From Nonomuraea harbinensis (GTDB lineage: Bacteria; Actinomycetota; Actinomycetes; Streptosporangiales; Streptosporangiaceae): a stretch of 53,388 nt of DNA. Positions 26,842 to 36,348 of the stretch are shown piece by piece; the stretch's first letter is position 1, and each line of letters starts with the position of its first letter. The notes under the pieces were generated by a model. That model worked only from the letters and a program-made list of their open reading frames with translations, ran no database searches and had not been told where the DNA came from. The position numbers were made by a program, and so were the translations under genes. Location of the stretch: NCBI RefSeq assembly GCF_019396385.1, contig NZ_JAHKRN010000059.1, forward strand, positions 1 to 53,388, written 5' to 3'.

Positions 26842-28228
26842 ACCGACGTCGTTCACCGCCTGGCATTCGGCGTCCCCGCCAGTCCCGGAAGGGCCTGGGT
26901 GCGACGACGATTCCCGACAACGTGACCAGGCCGAGTTGGTCCGGGGACTGGAAGGCCACAACCGACCAGCCGAACCCTCGCGAGCGGCGATGGCGTTTGC
27001 GGAGCACGAGTGCCATCCGCATCCGCGCGTAGCTCCTGATCTCGTTGAAGTGGCGGGAGGAGTTCCCGAACCGGAAGTAGGCGGCCCAGCCGCGCAGGAA
27101 CCGGTTGATGTCCTCCACGATCACTTCCGGGTGCAGCAGCAGCCGGGATCGGAGCGTCAGCTGACGGATCCGGTCACGAGCGTGCTGCATGGCCCGGTCG
27201 GCGGGCCAGCGGGCGAGGAAGGTGACAGGCCGTTTGCCGTCCCGGCCCGAACTGCGCACCAGACGGTGGTGGAAGCCGAGAAAATCCAGCCCTTTCCCAC
27301 CGACCTCCAGACGCACGATCCGGGTCTTGGCCGCCTTCGGCTTCAAGCCGAGCTCGGCCAGCAGCACCGTCAGCCGCGCGAGCGCGCGTTCGGCCTGGCT
27401 GCGAGACCAGCACATCACCGTCACATCGTCGGCATAGCGCACCAGAACCCCGTCACCGTCATCCCACGCCCGATCAAGTCGGTGCAGGTAGACGTTGCAG
27501 AGCAAAGGTGAGATCACCCCGCCTTGCGCGGTTCCGGTGACCGGCCGACGTACCTGCCCCTCCTCCATCACCCCAGCGCGCAAGATCGCGCGCAGGAGCT
27601 TGAGAACGGACTGGTCACAGACGCGTTCCTCGACCGCTCGTATCAACTCCTGATGCGGAATCGCCGAAAAGCAGTCGGCGATGTCCGTCTCCACCACCCA
27701 TCGGCGCCCGCGATAACACTCATCGATGAGCACCTGCAAGGCGTCGTGCGCCGAGCGCTGCGGACGGAACCCGAACGAGCAGCCCAGCATGTCCGCCTCG
27801 AAGACCGGTTCGAACACGATCTTCAACGCGGCCTGCACGATGCGGTCACGAACCGCGGGAATGGATAACGGCCTCTGCTCGGCCGTGCCCGGCTTGGGGA
27901 TCAACACCCGCCGCGCCGGGAGCGGCCGATACCGCCCCTCCCGCAGTTCACCGGCCACCTCATCGAGAAGCCGGGCAACCCCGTACTCCTCGACCTGGGC
28001 CACAGTGGTCTTGTCGATACCGGGTGCGCCCTTGTTGGCGCGCACCGCGACCCACCCACGCTGCAGAACGTCCCTGCGGCAGACCTTGTCGAACAGCGCA
28101 TGGAATCGACGTCCGGGATCAGCCTTGGCCGCCCGGTAGAGCGCATGCTGCAAGGCTCGGACCGGATCACGCGGAACCCGTGGTTCCCGTGACCCCGACG
28201 CGGTGGGACTAGCCTGACCGGCACTCAC
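26840..28228 (-). CDS. ltrA: Group II intron reverse transcriptase/maturase
   Basis: The 462 residues comprise RT blocks 0-7 (about 60-330): GAPGIDKTTVAQVEEYG, VLIPKPGTAEQRPLSIPAVRDRI, FGFRPQRSAHDAL, VETDIADCFSAIPH, TAQGGVISPLLCNVYLHRLD and the catalytic VRYADDVTVM. A maturase X domain follows (GWAAYFRFGNSS) with a basic C-terminus. There is no HNH endonuclease domain, so retrohoming would use nicked or single-stranded DNA. The ORF sits in intron domain IV and its stop lies at the start of domain V. The product splices the intron and copies it into DNA. All catalytic residues appear intact. Confidence 0.93.
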   Translation of the reverse strand: MSAGQASPTASGSREPRVPRDPVRALQHALYRAAKADPGRRFHALFDKVCRRDVLQRGWVAVRANKGAPGIDKTTVAQVEEYGVARLLDEVAGELREGRYRPLPARRVLIPKPGTAEQRPLSIPAVRDRIVQAALKIVFEPVFEADMLGCSFGFRPQRSAHDALQVLIDECYRGRRWVVETDIADCFSAIPHQELIRAVEERVCDQSVLKLLRAILRAGVMEEGQVRRPVTGTAQGGVISPLLCNVYLHRLDRAWDDGDGVLVRYADDVTVMCWSRSQAERALARLTVLLAELGLKPKAAKTRIVRLEVGGKGLDFLGFHHRLVRSSGRDGKRPVTFLARWPADRAMQHARDRIRQLTLRSRLLLHPEVIVEDINRFLRGWAAYFRFGNSSRHFNEIRSYARMRMALVLRKRHRRSRGFGWSVVAFQSPDQLGLVTLSGIVVAPRPFRDWRGRRMPGGERRR

Positions 28229-28983
28229 CGGGCCCCTCCATCACAGACAAACGCATCGACGAAGCAGCGGCCCTTCCCTCACCGCCGGTTGTGTTGTCCG
28301 GTCGGCTCCAGCAGTACTACGGCCGCCTCCGACGCCCACCCGGCCGGCACTTCCACTTCCCGGCGTTGACCGGTTATAGGACGCCACGCTCCAGCAACAC
28401 GATGTCCGCAGGTTGCCGGGCCGGGGAGGGCCTCCCCAGTTCCCGTCGCCACTATCGATACGTTCCGCGCCCCATACGCCGGGGAGTCCTTGACGGCTGC
28501 GCTCCAGGCTCTTCACCGCGTCCATGGCCTTCGCCCTGGATTCGGGGGCTCGGCTCTCCCTGGTTCCCGACCTCACGGCCGGGACCTCTAACGACGCCGC
28601 AGGCTTCGCTTCATGCTACGGACCGCATCGTTGCTCCCCCATGAAAGGGCCTTTGACGCTGGGCTTCGACCCCGCCCGTTTCCAGACGAAGCCGCCAGCC
28701 TGCTACCGGGCCTCCTGGCAGCTACCCGGACCGGACTCCCACCGGCAAGCGACGACGAGCTTACGAACAGACAGATCAGCCGCTACGTCACGGCTTCACC
28801 TCCGTCCTGCTGGGCGCACGAAAGAACGAGGCTAGGCGATCCGCAGAGCGACCGAGGCTGCGTACTCCCGTCTGATTGGTCTGGTCCGAGTCAGATCGTC
28901 TTTCGGCTGCCGACACGCGTCACTCCTTGACATCGCCCGAGCTTCCTATTGAAGGGATGGAAAATCGCCAACGATCGGGGTGA

Positions 28984-29175
28984 TCAGCCATCCCCTTCGC
29001 GATGAACCGCTCGGCGCTGTCCGACACGGTCCAGGCGGACCTCGCAGGATGGGGCAGGCCAGGACGCGGTCGCGGAAGTCGTCGAAGCGAGCGTCGTCCG
29101 CCATACGGGCAGCAGGAACAGGCCGGCCAGCGGGACGATCGCCGCTGCGGACGAGCAGCCCCACACGATGCGCAC
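28984..29175 (-). pseudogene. Short membrane ORF, probably truncated
   Basis: A GTG start at 29175 sits five bases behind a perfect GAGGAGG, and the product begins VRIVWGC followed by a hydrophobic helix (AAAIVPLAGLFLLPVW). After about 28 codons the sense passes to another frame (DDARFDDFRDRVLACP), and the nominal frame ends as a Ser/Thr/Arg-rich tail. This looks like a small membrane protein with a frameshift. It lies between the glycosidase terminator and the intron insertion site. No family recognised. Confidence 0.4.
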
Positions 29176-29224
29176 CGGAACCTCCTCGGGGGCTGTCTAT
29201 CGCACCGATGGCAGGGCCGTCACC

Positions 29225-29251
29225 GGGCGCGGCACCAGAGGTGCCGCGCCC
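29225..29251 (-). terminator. Terminator hairpin after the phosphodiester glycosidase gene
   Basis: GGGCGCGGCACC (29225-29236) and GGTGCCGCGCCC (29240-29251) are perfectly complementary around a 3-nt loop, seven bases past the stop at 29258. Confidence 0.75.
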
Positions 29252-29257
29252 AGACGG

Positions 29258-31552
29258 TCAGCCGGCGGCTACGGCGGTCAGTTCGTCCAGGACCAGGGTG
29301 CCGGTGTAGCGGGCGTCAGGGTTGATCTCGTTGAAGAAGATGCGGCGCAGGCTCACGGGGTATGCCATGGTGTCCGGCAGGTCGTAGGTGATCTGCTGCC
29401 ACCCGGGTTCGGTGATGAAGGCGGGTTCGATCGTGTGCAGGGTGCCGTTGCGGTCGACGACCTCCAGGCGGGTCCGCTGGTCGTGGCCTTCGGACTTCAC
29501 CCACAGCTTGAACGCCGTCGGCCGGCCGGCCACCGGGAGGAGGTTGGCGGACGGCCAGATGCCGACGCCGCGCGTCGCGGTGCTCTGGGTGAAGTCGTAG
29601 TCCAGCTTCAGCCCGTTCCCGGCGTGACCGTCAGAGGTGGAGGAGGCGGTGCCGGTGGCGCGCAGGCTCCAGAAGTTCCAGTTCGAGGTGTCATCGAAGG
29701 TGTCCACGACGTCCTGGGACGTCCCGACGCCGACGACCAGCTCGGTCCGTACGCCGCCGGCGGACACCGTGACGACGTGCTCGCCCTCGGCGGCCCGCGC
29801 GGTGACGGTGAACGCGCCGGTGACGGTCGCGGTCACGTCCAGCGCCGCCTTGTCGTAGGTGAGGTGGACGTCGGCGGGGTCGATGGGGGCCGCGTACCCG
29901 GCGGAGTCCGAGCCGTTGACCTCGAAGGTTCCCTGGGCGCCCTTGTTCAGCAGGTTGATGCGGCGGGTGTCGGTCTCCAGGCGGGCCAGCCGGCCCAGCA
30001 CGGTGAGGCCGATGTCTCCGGCGGCCTTGCCGTGCTCGGCCGTCACGGTCGTCTCACCGGACGACAGCGCGCGGAAGACGCCGTCGCGGTCGACCCGGCC
30101 GATCCGGCTGTTCTTGACCCGCCACTGCGGCTTGATCTTGCGCGGCACGCCGGCGGGACCGTACGTCTCGTCGTACGCGGCCGCCGTCAGCCGGCGGGTC
30201 AGTCCGGGGAAGACCCGCTCGGTACGCCACGACGCGGCGGCCTCAGGCCCGGGGAACCGGTCGCGTTCCGTCGCCGTGCTCACCCAGAAGCCCTTGGCCT
30301 TGCCGCTGCCCTTGGGCAGGAACATGGCCAGCCCGGTCGGCACGGGACGGGTGCCCGCCGCGTCGGACGGCCGGTTGACGAGGTCGGCCTGCTTCTGACC
30401 GGGTTCGCGCACGACGAGCGTCGTCGAGCCGCCGCCGTCGAGGTTGAGCGCGCTGTGGGCGCCCAGATCGACCATCATCTCGGCCAGCTCGTTCAGCCCG
30501 ATGCCGCGGGAGAACTCGGGCTGCCGGCCGTCCACTGCGACCAGCCACATCTTGGTCCCGTCGGCGGAGAATCCGACGGCGGTCCTGGGCTCCGGCGTGT
30601 TGTTCTCGGGCGGAAGTTCGAGCGGCTTGCCGTCCGCGACGATGAGCTGACGTCCGCTCACGGCCGCCTTGACCTTCATGTCGCCGGGAGCCCGTAGGGC
30701 ATAGTCCACGGAGACCGGGTCGCCGACCCGCAGCGAGGACAGCGCGTCGGCACCGGCCTCGCGTCCCACCAGCACGAACGCGCCTTCGGCGATCGCGCCC
30801 TCGCGGGGAACGTCCACCACCTCGGCCACGACGCCGTCGCGCACGACCACCTCGATGGTCCGCGCGACGCCCCTGACCGGATGGCAGCGGCAGTACGTGC
30901 CCCAGACCGGGGTGAACATCCCGATCTGGTCCTTGAGCAGCTCGGCCTTGTTGAGCGCGTCCAGCGGGACGGTCCTGCCGGGCAGCTTGACGGTGCCCTC
31001 GAAGACGATTTCGCCGATGGCGCCCACCTGGTCCTCGGAGAACATCACCGCGGTCTGGTTCGTCTGGGTCGCCTTGGTGTTGGGCAGCGGCGACTGCAGC
31101 AGCTCGCCGTCCTGGACGGCCACGCCCCAAGGCGCGCCGGAGGCGGCGATGTCGAAGTAGTCGGCGTTCGTCGCCGCGATGGCGCCCACTTCGCGCGCCA
31201 TGTCGAGCAGCGGCCGCCGCGCGGCGACCTGGCCGGGGAACAGCCGCCCGATCCGCACGCCGGCCTTGAGGTCGGCGGACATCTGGTACGTCTGCAGCCA
31301 GCCGGGCTCCCCGGTGGCGCCGTCGGGCCCGTACAGCTCGACCGTGCTCAGCTCGACGCCAGGAGCGACCGGCCGGGTCTCGCGGTAGGTCTCGGTGCGG
31401 CCGTCGAGGACGCCCACGACGGCGGGCGCGACGGCGGGCGCGGCGGCGGGCGACGGCGTCCCCGCGTACGCCGGCCCGGTCAGGACCAGGGCGAGAGCCG
31501 CCGATAAGAGGGCAGAGGGGACTTTCCATCGCATCAAACCGTGACGGGACAT
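29258..31552 (-). CDS. Secreted phosphodiester glycosidase (NAGPA domain)
   Basis: The 764 residues start at ATG 31552, six bases after GAGGAGG; an ATG two codons earlier is too close to it. A signal peptide (about 1-30) is followed by a NAGPA-type catalytic region (about 90-450): AIAATNADYFD, TAVGFSADGTKMWLVAVDGR, LAEMMVDLGAHSALNLDGGGSTT and VPTGLAMFLPKG. The LDGGGS motif is the hallmark of the uncovering-enzyme/bacterial NagPA fold. The C-terminal part is beta-rich with Ig/Big-like modules and a final CBM-like domain (about 600-764). The enzyme hydrolyses sugar phosphodiesters outside the cell. Downstream of transporter and phosphatase genes, it probably starts a scavenging pathway. Confidence 0.9.
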   Translation of the reverse strand: MSRHGLMRWKVPSALLSAALALVLTGPAYAGTPSPAAAPAVAPAVVGVLDGRTETYRETRPVAPGVELSTVELYGPDGATGEPGWLQTYQMSADLKAGVRIGRLFPGQVAARRPLLDMAREVGAIAATNADYFDIAASGAPWGVAVQDGELLQSPLPNTKATQTNQTAVMFSEDQVGAIGEIVFEGTVKLPGRTVPLDALNKAELLKDQIGMFTPVWGTYCRCHPVRGVARTIEVVVRDGVVAEVVDVPREGAIAEGAFVLVGREAGADALSSLRVGDPVSVDYALRAPGDMKVKAAVSGRQLIVADGKPLELPPENNTPEPRTAVGFSADGTKMWLVAVDGRQPEFSRGIGLNELAEMMVDLGAHSALNLDGGGSTTLVVREPGQKQADLVNRPSDAAGTRPVPTGLAMFLPKGSGKAKGFWVSTATERDRFPGPEAAASWRTERVFPGLTRRLTAAAYDETYGPAGVPRKIKPQWRVKNSRIGRVDRDGVFRALSSGETTVTAEHGKAAGDIGLTVLGRLARLETDTRRINLLNKGAQGTFEVNGSDSAGYAAPIDPADVHLTYDKAALDVTATVTGAFTVTARAAEGEHVVTVSAGGVRTELVVGVGTSQDVVDTFDDTSNWNFWSLRATGTASSTSDGHAGNGLKLDYDFTQSTATRGVGIWPSANLLPVAGRPTAFKLWVKSEGHDQRTRLEVVDRNGTLHTIEPAFITEPGWQQITYDLPDTMAYPVSLRRIFFNEINPDARYTGTLVLDELTAVAAG

Positions 31553-31563
31553 GACCATCCTCC

Positions 31564-32370
31564 TCAAACAGCGATACCGGTCGCGCGCCGGAGCATGTAC
31601 GCGGTCACCGGCGCGAACTCGGCGGGCGTGAAGTTGTCCTCGATCGGCAGGACGTGCTCGTGCCGTCCCCTGGCGCGCGCCAGGAACAGGGCGATGTCGT
31701 TGGCGTCGGCGATCGACAGCGTGTGCAGGCCGGCCGCGATCGCCGCGCCCGCCATGCCGTGGTCGGCGATGACGAGATCGATCCGCACGCCGCCGGCGGC
31801 CACCGCGGCGATCACGGCCTCCATGTGGTCGGGCCGGTGGGTGTGCAGGATCGCCTCGTCGTGGAAGGCGCACGCGACCCCGCCGAAGAACCGGATCCCC
31901 GTCTCGCCGGCGGCGTGGGCCCCGACGGCGCGGTCGAGCCGGTGGTCGTCGAGGACGCGGACGATCTGGTTGCCCGCGTTCCGTAGCGCGCGCGCCAGGT
32001 CGGCGTAGTGGTCGAGCAGCCCGGTCGGGTGCCCGGTCGCCAGCAGCACCGTGCCGCCGCCGTCCCGCAGGAAGGGGGCGAGGGCGTCGGCGTGCGCCCT
32101 GATGCCGGCCAGCGTGTGCTCGGGCGCGATGTACCCGAGCTCGGGGTCGCCGTCCGTGATGCGGTCGCCGATGCCGGCTTCGACGGCGGTCACGACCTCG
32201 TCGATGGACGCGGTACCCCAGTCCTCCAGGCCGAAGGTGTTGTCGGGGTCTCCTTTGAGCATCTTGTGCGCGTACGCCAGTGACTGCCGGCGGACGGTCC
32301 TGATGCCGCCGGACAGGCTCCGCTCGACGAGCAGGTCGCGCAGGTCCGCCGCTTCGTGTGCGATGCCCAT
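31564..32370 (-). CDS. Putative actinobacterial phosphatase-family protein
   Basis: The 268 residues are soluble. Blocks include AGIGDRITDGDPELGYIAP, TVLLATGHPTGLLDHYADL and DLVIADHGMAGAAIAAGL, with several Asp/His residues that could bind metal. It resembles actinobacterial proteins annotated simply as phosphatase; I cannot name the reaction from motifs, so the call is moderate. The gene is four bases downstream of the ATPase gene and 11 bp upstream of the glycosidase gene, firmly inside the operon. A cytoplasmic phosphatase acting on imported phosphorylated sugar would fit the context. Start at 32370. Confidence 0.6.
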   Translation of the reverse strand: MGIAHEAADLRDLLVERSLSGGIRTVRRQSLAYAHKMLKGDPDNTFGLEDWGTASIDEVVTAVEAGIGDRITDGDPELGYIAPEHTLAGIRAHADALAPFLRDGGGTVLLATGHPTGLLDHYADLARALRNAGNQIVRVLDDHRLDRAVGAHAAGETGIRFFGGVACAFHDEAILHTHRPDHMEAVIAAVAAGGVRIDLVIADHGMAGAAIAAGLHTLSIADANDIALFLARARGRHEHVLPIEDNFTPAEFAPVTAYMLRRATGIAV

Positions 32371-32374
32371 GCGG

Positions 32375-33496
32375 TCAGCTCGCCGCGACCGCTACGACGG
32401 GCCGGGCGGCGGCTTCCGGTGGGCGCCACGCGCCCTCGACCCTGCGGAACGCCCGCGCCGCTCCCTCGCCGATGCTCAGCCGGACGTTCGCCCCCGGCGA
32501 CCAGCCGCTCTGGGCGGAGTGCACGAGCACCACCGAGCCGCCGGTCTCGACGTAGGTGCGGACGACCGGGCCGAGGAACTGCACGTCGCGGACGACGCCG
32601 CGCAGCACCCCCGCACCGGGTGCGTCCTCCTCACTGAGCGACACGTCCTCAGGGCGTACGGACACATCGACGGGCGAGCCGGGCGAGACGGAGGACGACG
32701 TGCTCGCGGGCGTCGCGCGGAGCACCGCTCCGGCGACGTTCACCTCCCACGACTCGTCCGACCCGCCGGCGTACTCCCCCGCCAGCCAGTTCGTGATGCC
32801 GACGAAGTCGGCGACGTACCCGTTGGACGGGGCCAGGTAGATCTCGTGCCCGCTGCCGAGCTGTTCGAGCGAGCCGTCCTTCATGACGGCGATCCGGTCG
32901 CCCAGGGCCAGCGCCTCCTCCTGGTCGTGGGTGACGTAGACGATCGTCGTCCCGGTGTCGCGCTGGATCTCGCGCAGTTGGGTGCGCAGCTGGATGCGGG
33001 TCTTCGCGTCGAGGTTGGACAGCGGCTCGTCCATGAGCAGCACCGACGGCCGGATCGCCAGCGACCGGGCGACGGCGACGCGCTGCTGCTGCCCGCCCGA
33101 GAGCTCGTTCGGCCGCCGGCCGCCGAGTCCCGTGAGGCCGACCAGGTCGAGCGCCTCCTCGGTACGGCGGGCCCGCTCGTCCTTGGCCAGTTTCTGCGCC
33201 TTCAGCCCGAACTCGATGTTCTCCGCGACGGTGAGGTGCGGGAAGATCGCGTAGTCCTGGAACACCATGGACGTCGGCCGCGCGTCGGGGCCGTACCCTG
33301 ACACGTCCACGCCGTCGATGAGCACGCTCCCGCTGTCCGGCTGGATGAACCCGGCGATCATCCGCAACGTGGTGCTCTTGCCGCACCCGCTGGCGCCGAG
33401 GAGGCAGAGGAACTCGCCGCGGCCGACGACGAGGTCGAGGTCGCGTACGGCCGGCACCCCGTCGAACGACTTGCACAACGACTTCAGTTCGATCAT
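32375..33496 (-). CDS. FbpC/AfuC-type ABC transporter ATP-binding protein
   Basis: The 373 residues start at ATG 33496 (MIELKSLCKSFDGV). The full motif set: Walker A GASGCGKSTTL, Q-loop VFQDYAIFPHLT, signature LSGGQQQRVAVARSL, Walker B VLLMDEPLSNLD and switch His in VYVTHDQEEALAL. A C-terminal TOBE domain (about 270-355) is typical of Fe(III), 2-aminoethylphosphonate, spermidine and sugar-phosphate importers. It powers uptake through the fused permease encoded upstream. Open frame upstream of the ATG overlaps the permease gene and is spurious. Confidence 0.92.
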   Translation of the reverse strand: MIELKSLCKSFDGVPAVRDLDLVVGRGEFLCLLGASGCGKSTTLRMIAGFIQPDSGSVLIDGVDVSGYGPDARPTSMVFQDYAIFPHLTVAENIEFGLKAQKLAKDERARRTEEALDLVGLTGLGGRRPNELSGGQQQRVAVARSLAIRPSVLLMDEPLSNLDAKTRIQLRTQLREIQRDTGTTIVYVTHDQEEALALGDRIAVMKDGSLEQLGSGHEIYLAPSNGYVADFVGITNWLAGEYAGGSDESWEVNVAGAVLRATPASTSSSVSPGSPVDVSVRPEDVSLSEEDAPGAGVLRGVVRDVQFLGPVVRTYVETGGSVVLVHSAQSGWSPGANVRLSIGEGAARAFRRVEGAWRPPEAAARPVVAVAAS

Positions 33497-33516
33497 GGAA
33501 TCTCCATCAGCAGGTG

Positions 33517-35220
33517 TCACAGGTCGTAGAGCCGCAGCCGGGAGCCGAGGGCGAGCTTCGCGACGGCGAGCCCGGCGAAGCTGACCACCATCAGGCCGGC
33601 CGCGACGCCGGTCGCGGCGCCCCACTGACCGAACTCGGCGAGGTTGACGATGGTGGGCGCGCCCAGGCCGATGCCCGGCGAGGTCAGGAAGATCACGGCA
33701 CTCAGCGTGTTGATCGCGTGGAGGAACCCGAACACGAGCGACGTGGTGAACGCGCCGCCCAGCAGGGGGAACATGATCTGGACGATGACCCGGGCGCGCG
33801 AGGCGCCGAGGTCGGTGGCGGCCTCGTCGATCGACGGGCTGATCTGGTTGATGGTGGTCACCGCGGTGCGGTAGCCGACCGGGATGGCCCGCACGACCAT
33901 GACCAGCACCAGGATCAGCGCGGTGCCGGTCAGCGCGATCGGCGGCTCGTTGAACGTGAGCAGCCACGAGATCCCGATCATCGTCCCGGGGATCGCCGAC
34001 GGCAGCACCGCGAGCCCGTCCATCATGCCCCGGCCGAAGACCCGCGTGCGGTGCACGACGTACGCGGCGACCAGCGTGCTGATCGTCGTGATGATCGCCG
34101 CCGTGGCGGAGAACAGCGCGGAGTTGCGGATGTCGTCACCGCGCAGGAGCGCCGTCTGCCAGTGGTTCAGCGTGAGGCTCCAGTCCGCGCCCCACGCCCG
34201 GGTGAACGAGCCGACCAGGATGCTCCCGTAGATGAGGATCATCAGGACGCTGACCAGGCCGAGGACGGTGAGGAGCCCGCGCCGCACCGCCGCGGGCAGC
34301 GGCGCGGGCGGCAGGCTCCCGGTCTTGCCCGACACGGTGACCGCGGAGCGCCGCGCGAGGACGCGGCGCTGGATCAGGAAGAGGATCAGCGTCGGTACGA
34401 ACAGCAGCACGCACAGCACCGCCGCCATCCCGAAGTCCTGCCGGCCCACCGCCTGCACGTACGCCTCGACCGAGAGCACCTGGTACCCGGCACCGATGAG
34501 GACGGGGTTGCCGAAGTCGGTGATGACGAACATGCCGACGAGCAGCAGCGCGTTCAGGATCGTGGGGAACGCCAGCGGCAGCGTGACCCGGCGGAAGGTC
34601 TGGAACCACGTCCAGCCGAGATCCCGGCTGGCCCACTCCAGGGTGGAGCCGATGTTCTTCAGCGTCGGCAGCAGGGTCAGCGTGGCCATGGGGAAGAAGG
34701 CCAGCGTCTGGACGAGCCAGAGCCCGCCGAGGCCGAGGAGGCTGATGTCCAGGCCGAGCAGCTCGTGCGTGATCAGACCGCGCCGCCCGAACAGCAGCAG
34801 CACCGCCAGGCCGACGACGAACGGCGGCGAGATCAGCGGGAGCAGGGCCATCACCCGCAGCACGGCCCGGCCCCTGATGTCGGGCCGGCTGAGGGCGTAG
34901 GCGAACAGGAAGCCGACCACGGTGGCGCTCAGCGTCGAGGCCACGCCGATGACGACGGTGTTCTTCGCGGCCGTCGCCACGCGCGGCTCGGCGAGCCTGC
35001 TCCAGGCCTCGCCGTCGGGCTCGAACAGCATGGCGACCGTCGGCACGAGGACGAGCAGGAGGAGCAGGCCGGCGACGTAGGCGACGAGCGTGCCCACCGT
35101 GATCCGATCGGCCAGCAGGCGTCTGCGGCTGCGCCGCTGCCAGTCCGGCCGGGACCCGGGGGCCCGCTCGGTCCGCTCTTCCGGTACGACGGTCTGCTGG
35201 GTCGTCGAGGGCACGGGCAT
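33517..35220 (-). CDS. Fused two-domain ABC permease (FbpB/AfuB type)
   Basis: The 567 residues contain two homologous permease halves of about six helices each. Each half has an EAA loop: SRDLGWTWFQTFRRVTLPLAFP in the first (in parts) and AATDLGASRARVIVQIMFPLL in the second. A cytoplasmic N-terminus of about 40 residues precedes helix one (VAYVAGLLLLLVLVPTVAML). Fused permeases of this size belong to the Fe(III)/phosphonate/sugar-phosphate branch. ATG 35220 overlaps the stop of the binding-protein gene (ATGA). It forms the entire membrane channel, so no second permease gene is needed. Confidence 0.92.
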   Translation of the reverse strand: MPVPSTTQQTVVPEERTERAPGSRPDWQRRSRRRLLADRITVGTLVAYVAGLLLLLVLVPTVAMLFEPDGEAWSRLAEPRVATAAKNTVVIGVASTLSATVVGFLFAYALSRPDIRGRAVLRVMALLPLISPPFVVGLAVLLLFGRRGLITHELLGLDISLLGLGGLWLVQTLAFFPMATLTLLPTLKNIGSTLEWASRDLGWTWFQTFRRVTLPLAFPTILNALLLVGMFVITDFGNPVLIGAGYQVLSVEAYVQAVGRQDFGMAAVLCVLLFVPTLILFLIQRRVLARRSAVTVSGKTGSLPPAPLPAAVRRGLLTVLGLVSVLMILIYGSILVGSFTRAWGADWSLTLNHWQTALLRGDDIRNSALFSATAAIITTISTLVAAYVVHRTRVFGRGMMDGLAVLPSAIPGTMIGISWLLTFNEPPIALTGTALILVLVMVVRAIPVGYRTAVTTINQISPSIDEAATDLGASRARVIVQIMFPLLGGAFTTSLVFGFLHAINTLSAVIFLTSPGIGLGAPTIVNLAEFGQWGAATGVAAGLMVVSFAGLAVAKLALGSRLRLYDL

Positions 35221-36254
35221 CAGACCCCGTACCGCTTGGCGAACTCCTTGGACACCGCGTCGCGCATCTCGCCCGCGCGCACCGGGTCGTAGTCCACCAG
35301 GTCGAGCTCGGCGAGACCCTGCGCGCCGTCGGGCAGGTCCACGTCGCTCCGCACGGGGTAGGAGTGAACGAGGTCGACGATCATCTGGGACGCCTTCTCA
35401 CCCTGGAGCCACTGGACGAACTTCTCGCCGCCCTGAGGGTTCGGCGACCCCTGGACGAGCGCGTTGCCGGAGATGACGACGCCGGTCGGCTTGGGGTAGA
35501 CGAGCTCGATGGGGAACCCGGCCCCGCGCACGTTGAGCAGGTCATGAGCGAAGGAGACGCCGGCGGCGTACTCGCCGGTGGCGACCAGCTGCGACGGCGC
35601 TCCCCCGCTGTCGGTGTACTGGCCGATCAGCTTGTGGAACTCGTCGAGGAACTTCCACGCACCCGCCTCGTCGCCGTTGCGGAAGATCTGCGTCGCCACG
35701 AACGTGTACCCGGTGCCGGACAGCGTCGGGTTCGGCATGACGAGCTGGCCCTTCAGGTCGGGGCGCAGCAGCTCGTCCCACGTCGTCGGGAGCGGGGCGC
35801 CGCCGGTCTCCTCCTTCCACCGGTCGGCGTTGACGCCGACGGTCATCAGGATGAGCTCGTTGGCGTGCCAGTAACCCTCGGGGTCGACGAACCGCTTGTC
35901 GATGCCCTCGGCCGTGGGCTTGAACGACCGGATCAGCTTCTCCTTGGCGAGCGGTCCGGCGTCCCCGCTGGCCAGGCCGATCACGTCGGCCGCGGGGCGG
36001 CCGGCCTCGGCCTTCAGCCGCGCCAGGAGCTCGCCGGCGCTCTGCCGCAGCACCTCGACCTCGATGCCCGACTCGGCCTTGAACGCCTCGGCCAGCCGCC
36101 GGGCGGGTTCCTCGGGCATCGGCGTGTACCAGGTCACCGTGCCGCCGGACGCGGATGCGGCGTCGTCGCCGCCGTCGGATCCGCAGGCCGACCCGAGCAT
36201 GAGGAGTGCGAGAGAGAGCGCGCCTGCGGCGACTCGTAACAGGGACTTGTGCAT
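35220..36254 (-). CDS. FbpA/AfuA-type solute-binding lipoprotein
   Basis: The 344 residues start at ATG 36254 (MHKSLLRVAAG), with lipobox LGSAC at about residue 22 and a Gly/Asp-rich spacer. The fold is the FbpA cluster: VTWYTPMPEEPARRLAEAF, DVIGLASGDAGPLAKEKL, LPTTWDELLRPDLKGQLVMP and PKPTGVVISGNALV. Members bind Fe(III), 2-aminoethylphosphonate or, as in AfuA, hexose phosphates. I see no conserved Tyr-Tyr iron pair near the C-terminus, so an organic phosphorylated ligand is favoured (inference). First gene of a five-gene operon ending with the glycosidase; a shared operator half-site lies 95 bp upstream. Confidence 0.9.
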   Translation of the reverse strand: MHKSLLRVAAGALSLALLMLGSACGSDGGDDAASASGGTVTWYTPMPEEPARRLAEAFKAESGIEVEVLRQSAGELLARLKAEAGRPAADVIGLASGDAGPLAKEKLIRSFKPTAEGIDKRFVDPEGYWHANELILMTVGVNADRWKEETGGAPLPTTWDELLRPDLKGQLVMPNPTLSGTGYTFVATQIFRNGDEAGAWKFLDEFHKLIGQYTDSGGAPSQLVATGEYAAGVSFAHDLLNVRGAGFPIELVYPKPTGVVISGNALVQGSPNPQGGEKFVQWLQGEKASQMIVDLVHSYPVRSDVDLPDGAQGLAELDLVDYDPVRAGEMRDAVSKEFAKRYGV

Positions 36255-36348
36255 GAGTGACCGCCTTCGGATCGATGCGCCCGCAGGAAGGGACGCAAGG
36301 TCACGATGCACAAAATGGTGTTATCGGTGACGCGAGATGTCAATATCT

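Larger units (their letters stand above)
26665..28819 (-). mobile_element. Group II intron with RT/maturase ORF
   Basis: The minus strand begins GTGCGCCCAGCAGG at 28819, a typical 5' end (GUGYG). About 590 nt of structured RNA (domains I-III) precede the ORF. Domain V is recognisable at 26809-26841. After it, GGGGACTGG (near 26790) and CCAGTCCCC (near 26681) can pair as domain VI, and the 3' end is near 26665 (CCTACTCGAC). The 5' exon ends CTCGTTCTTTC. No gene is clearly interrupted; both flanks are broken or short ORFs. The element looks intact and potentially mobile. Boundaries are accurate at the 5' end and to a few bases at the 3' end. Confidence 0.82.

Noticed and set aside
29168..30697. 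Plus-strand open frame opposite the phosphodiester glycosidase gene
   Set aside because: Gly/Arg/Val-rich without motifs; the minus strand has a signal peptide and the NAGPA LDGGGS motif.
33514..35292. Plus-strand open frame of 592 codons opposite the fused permease
   Set aside because: Hydrophilic Asp/Glu/His/Arg-rich product without motifs; the minus frame gives a convincing 12-helix permease.
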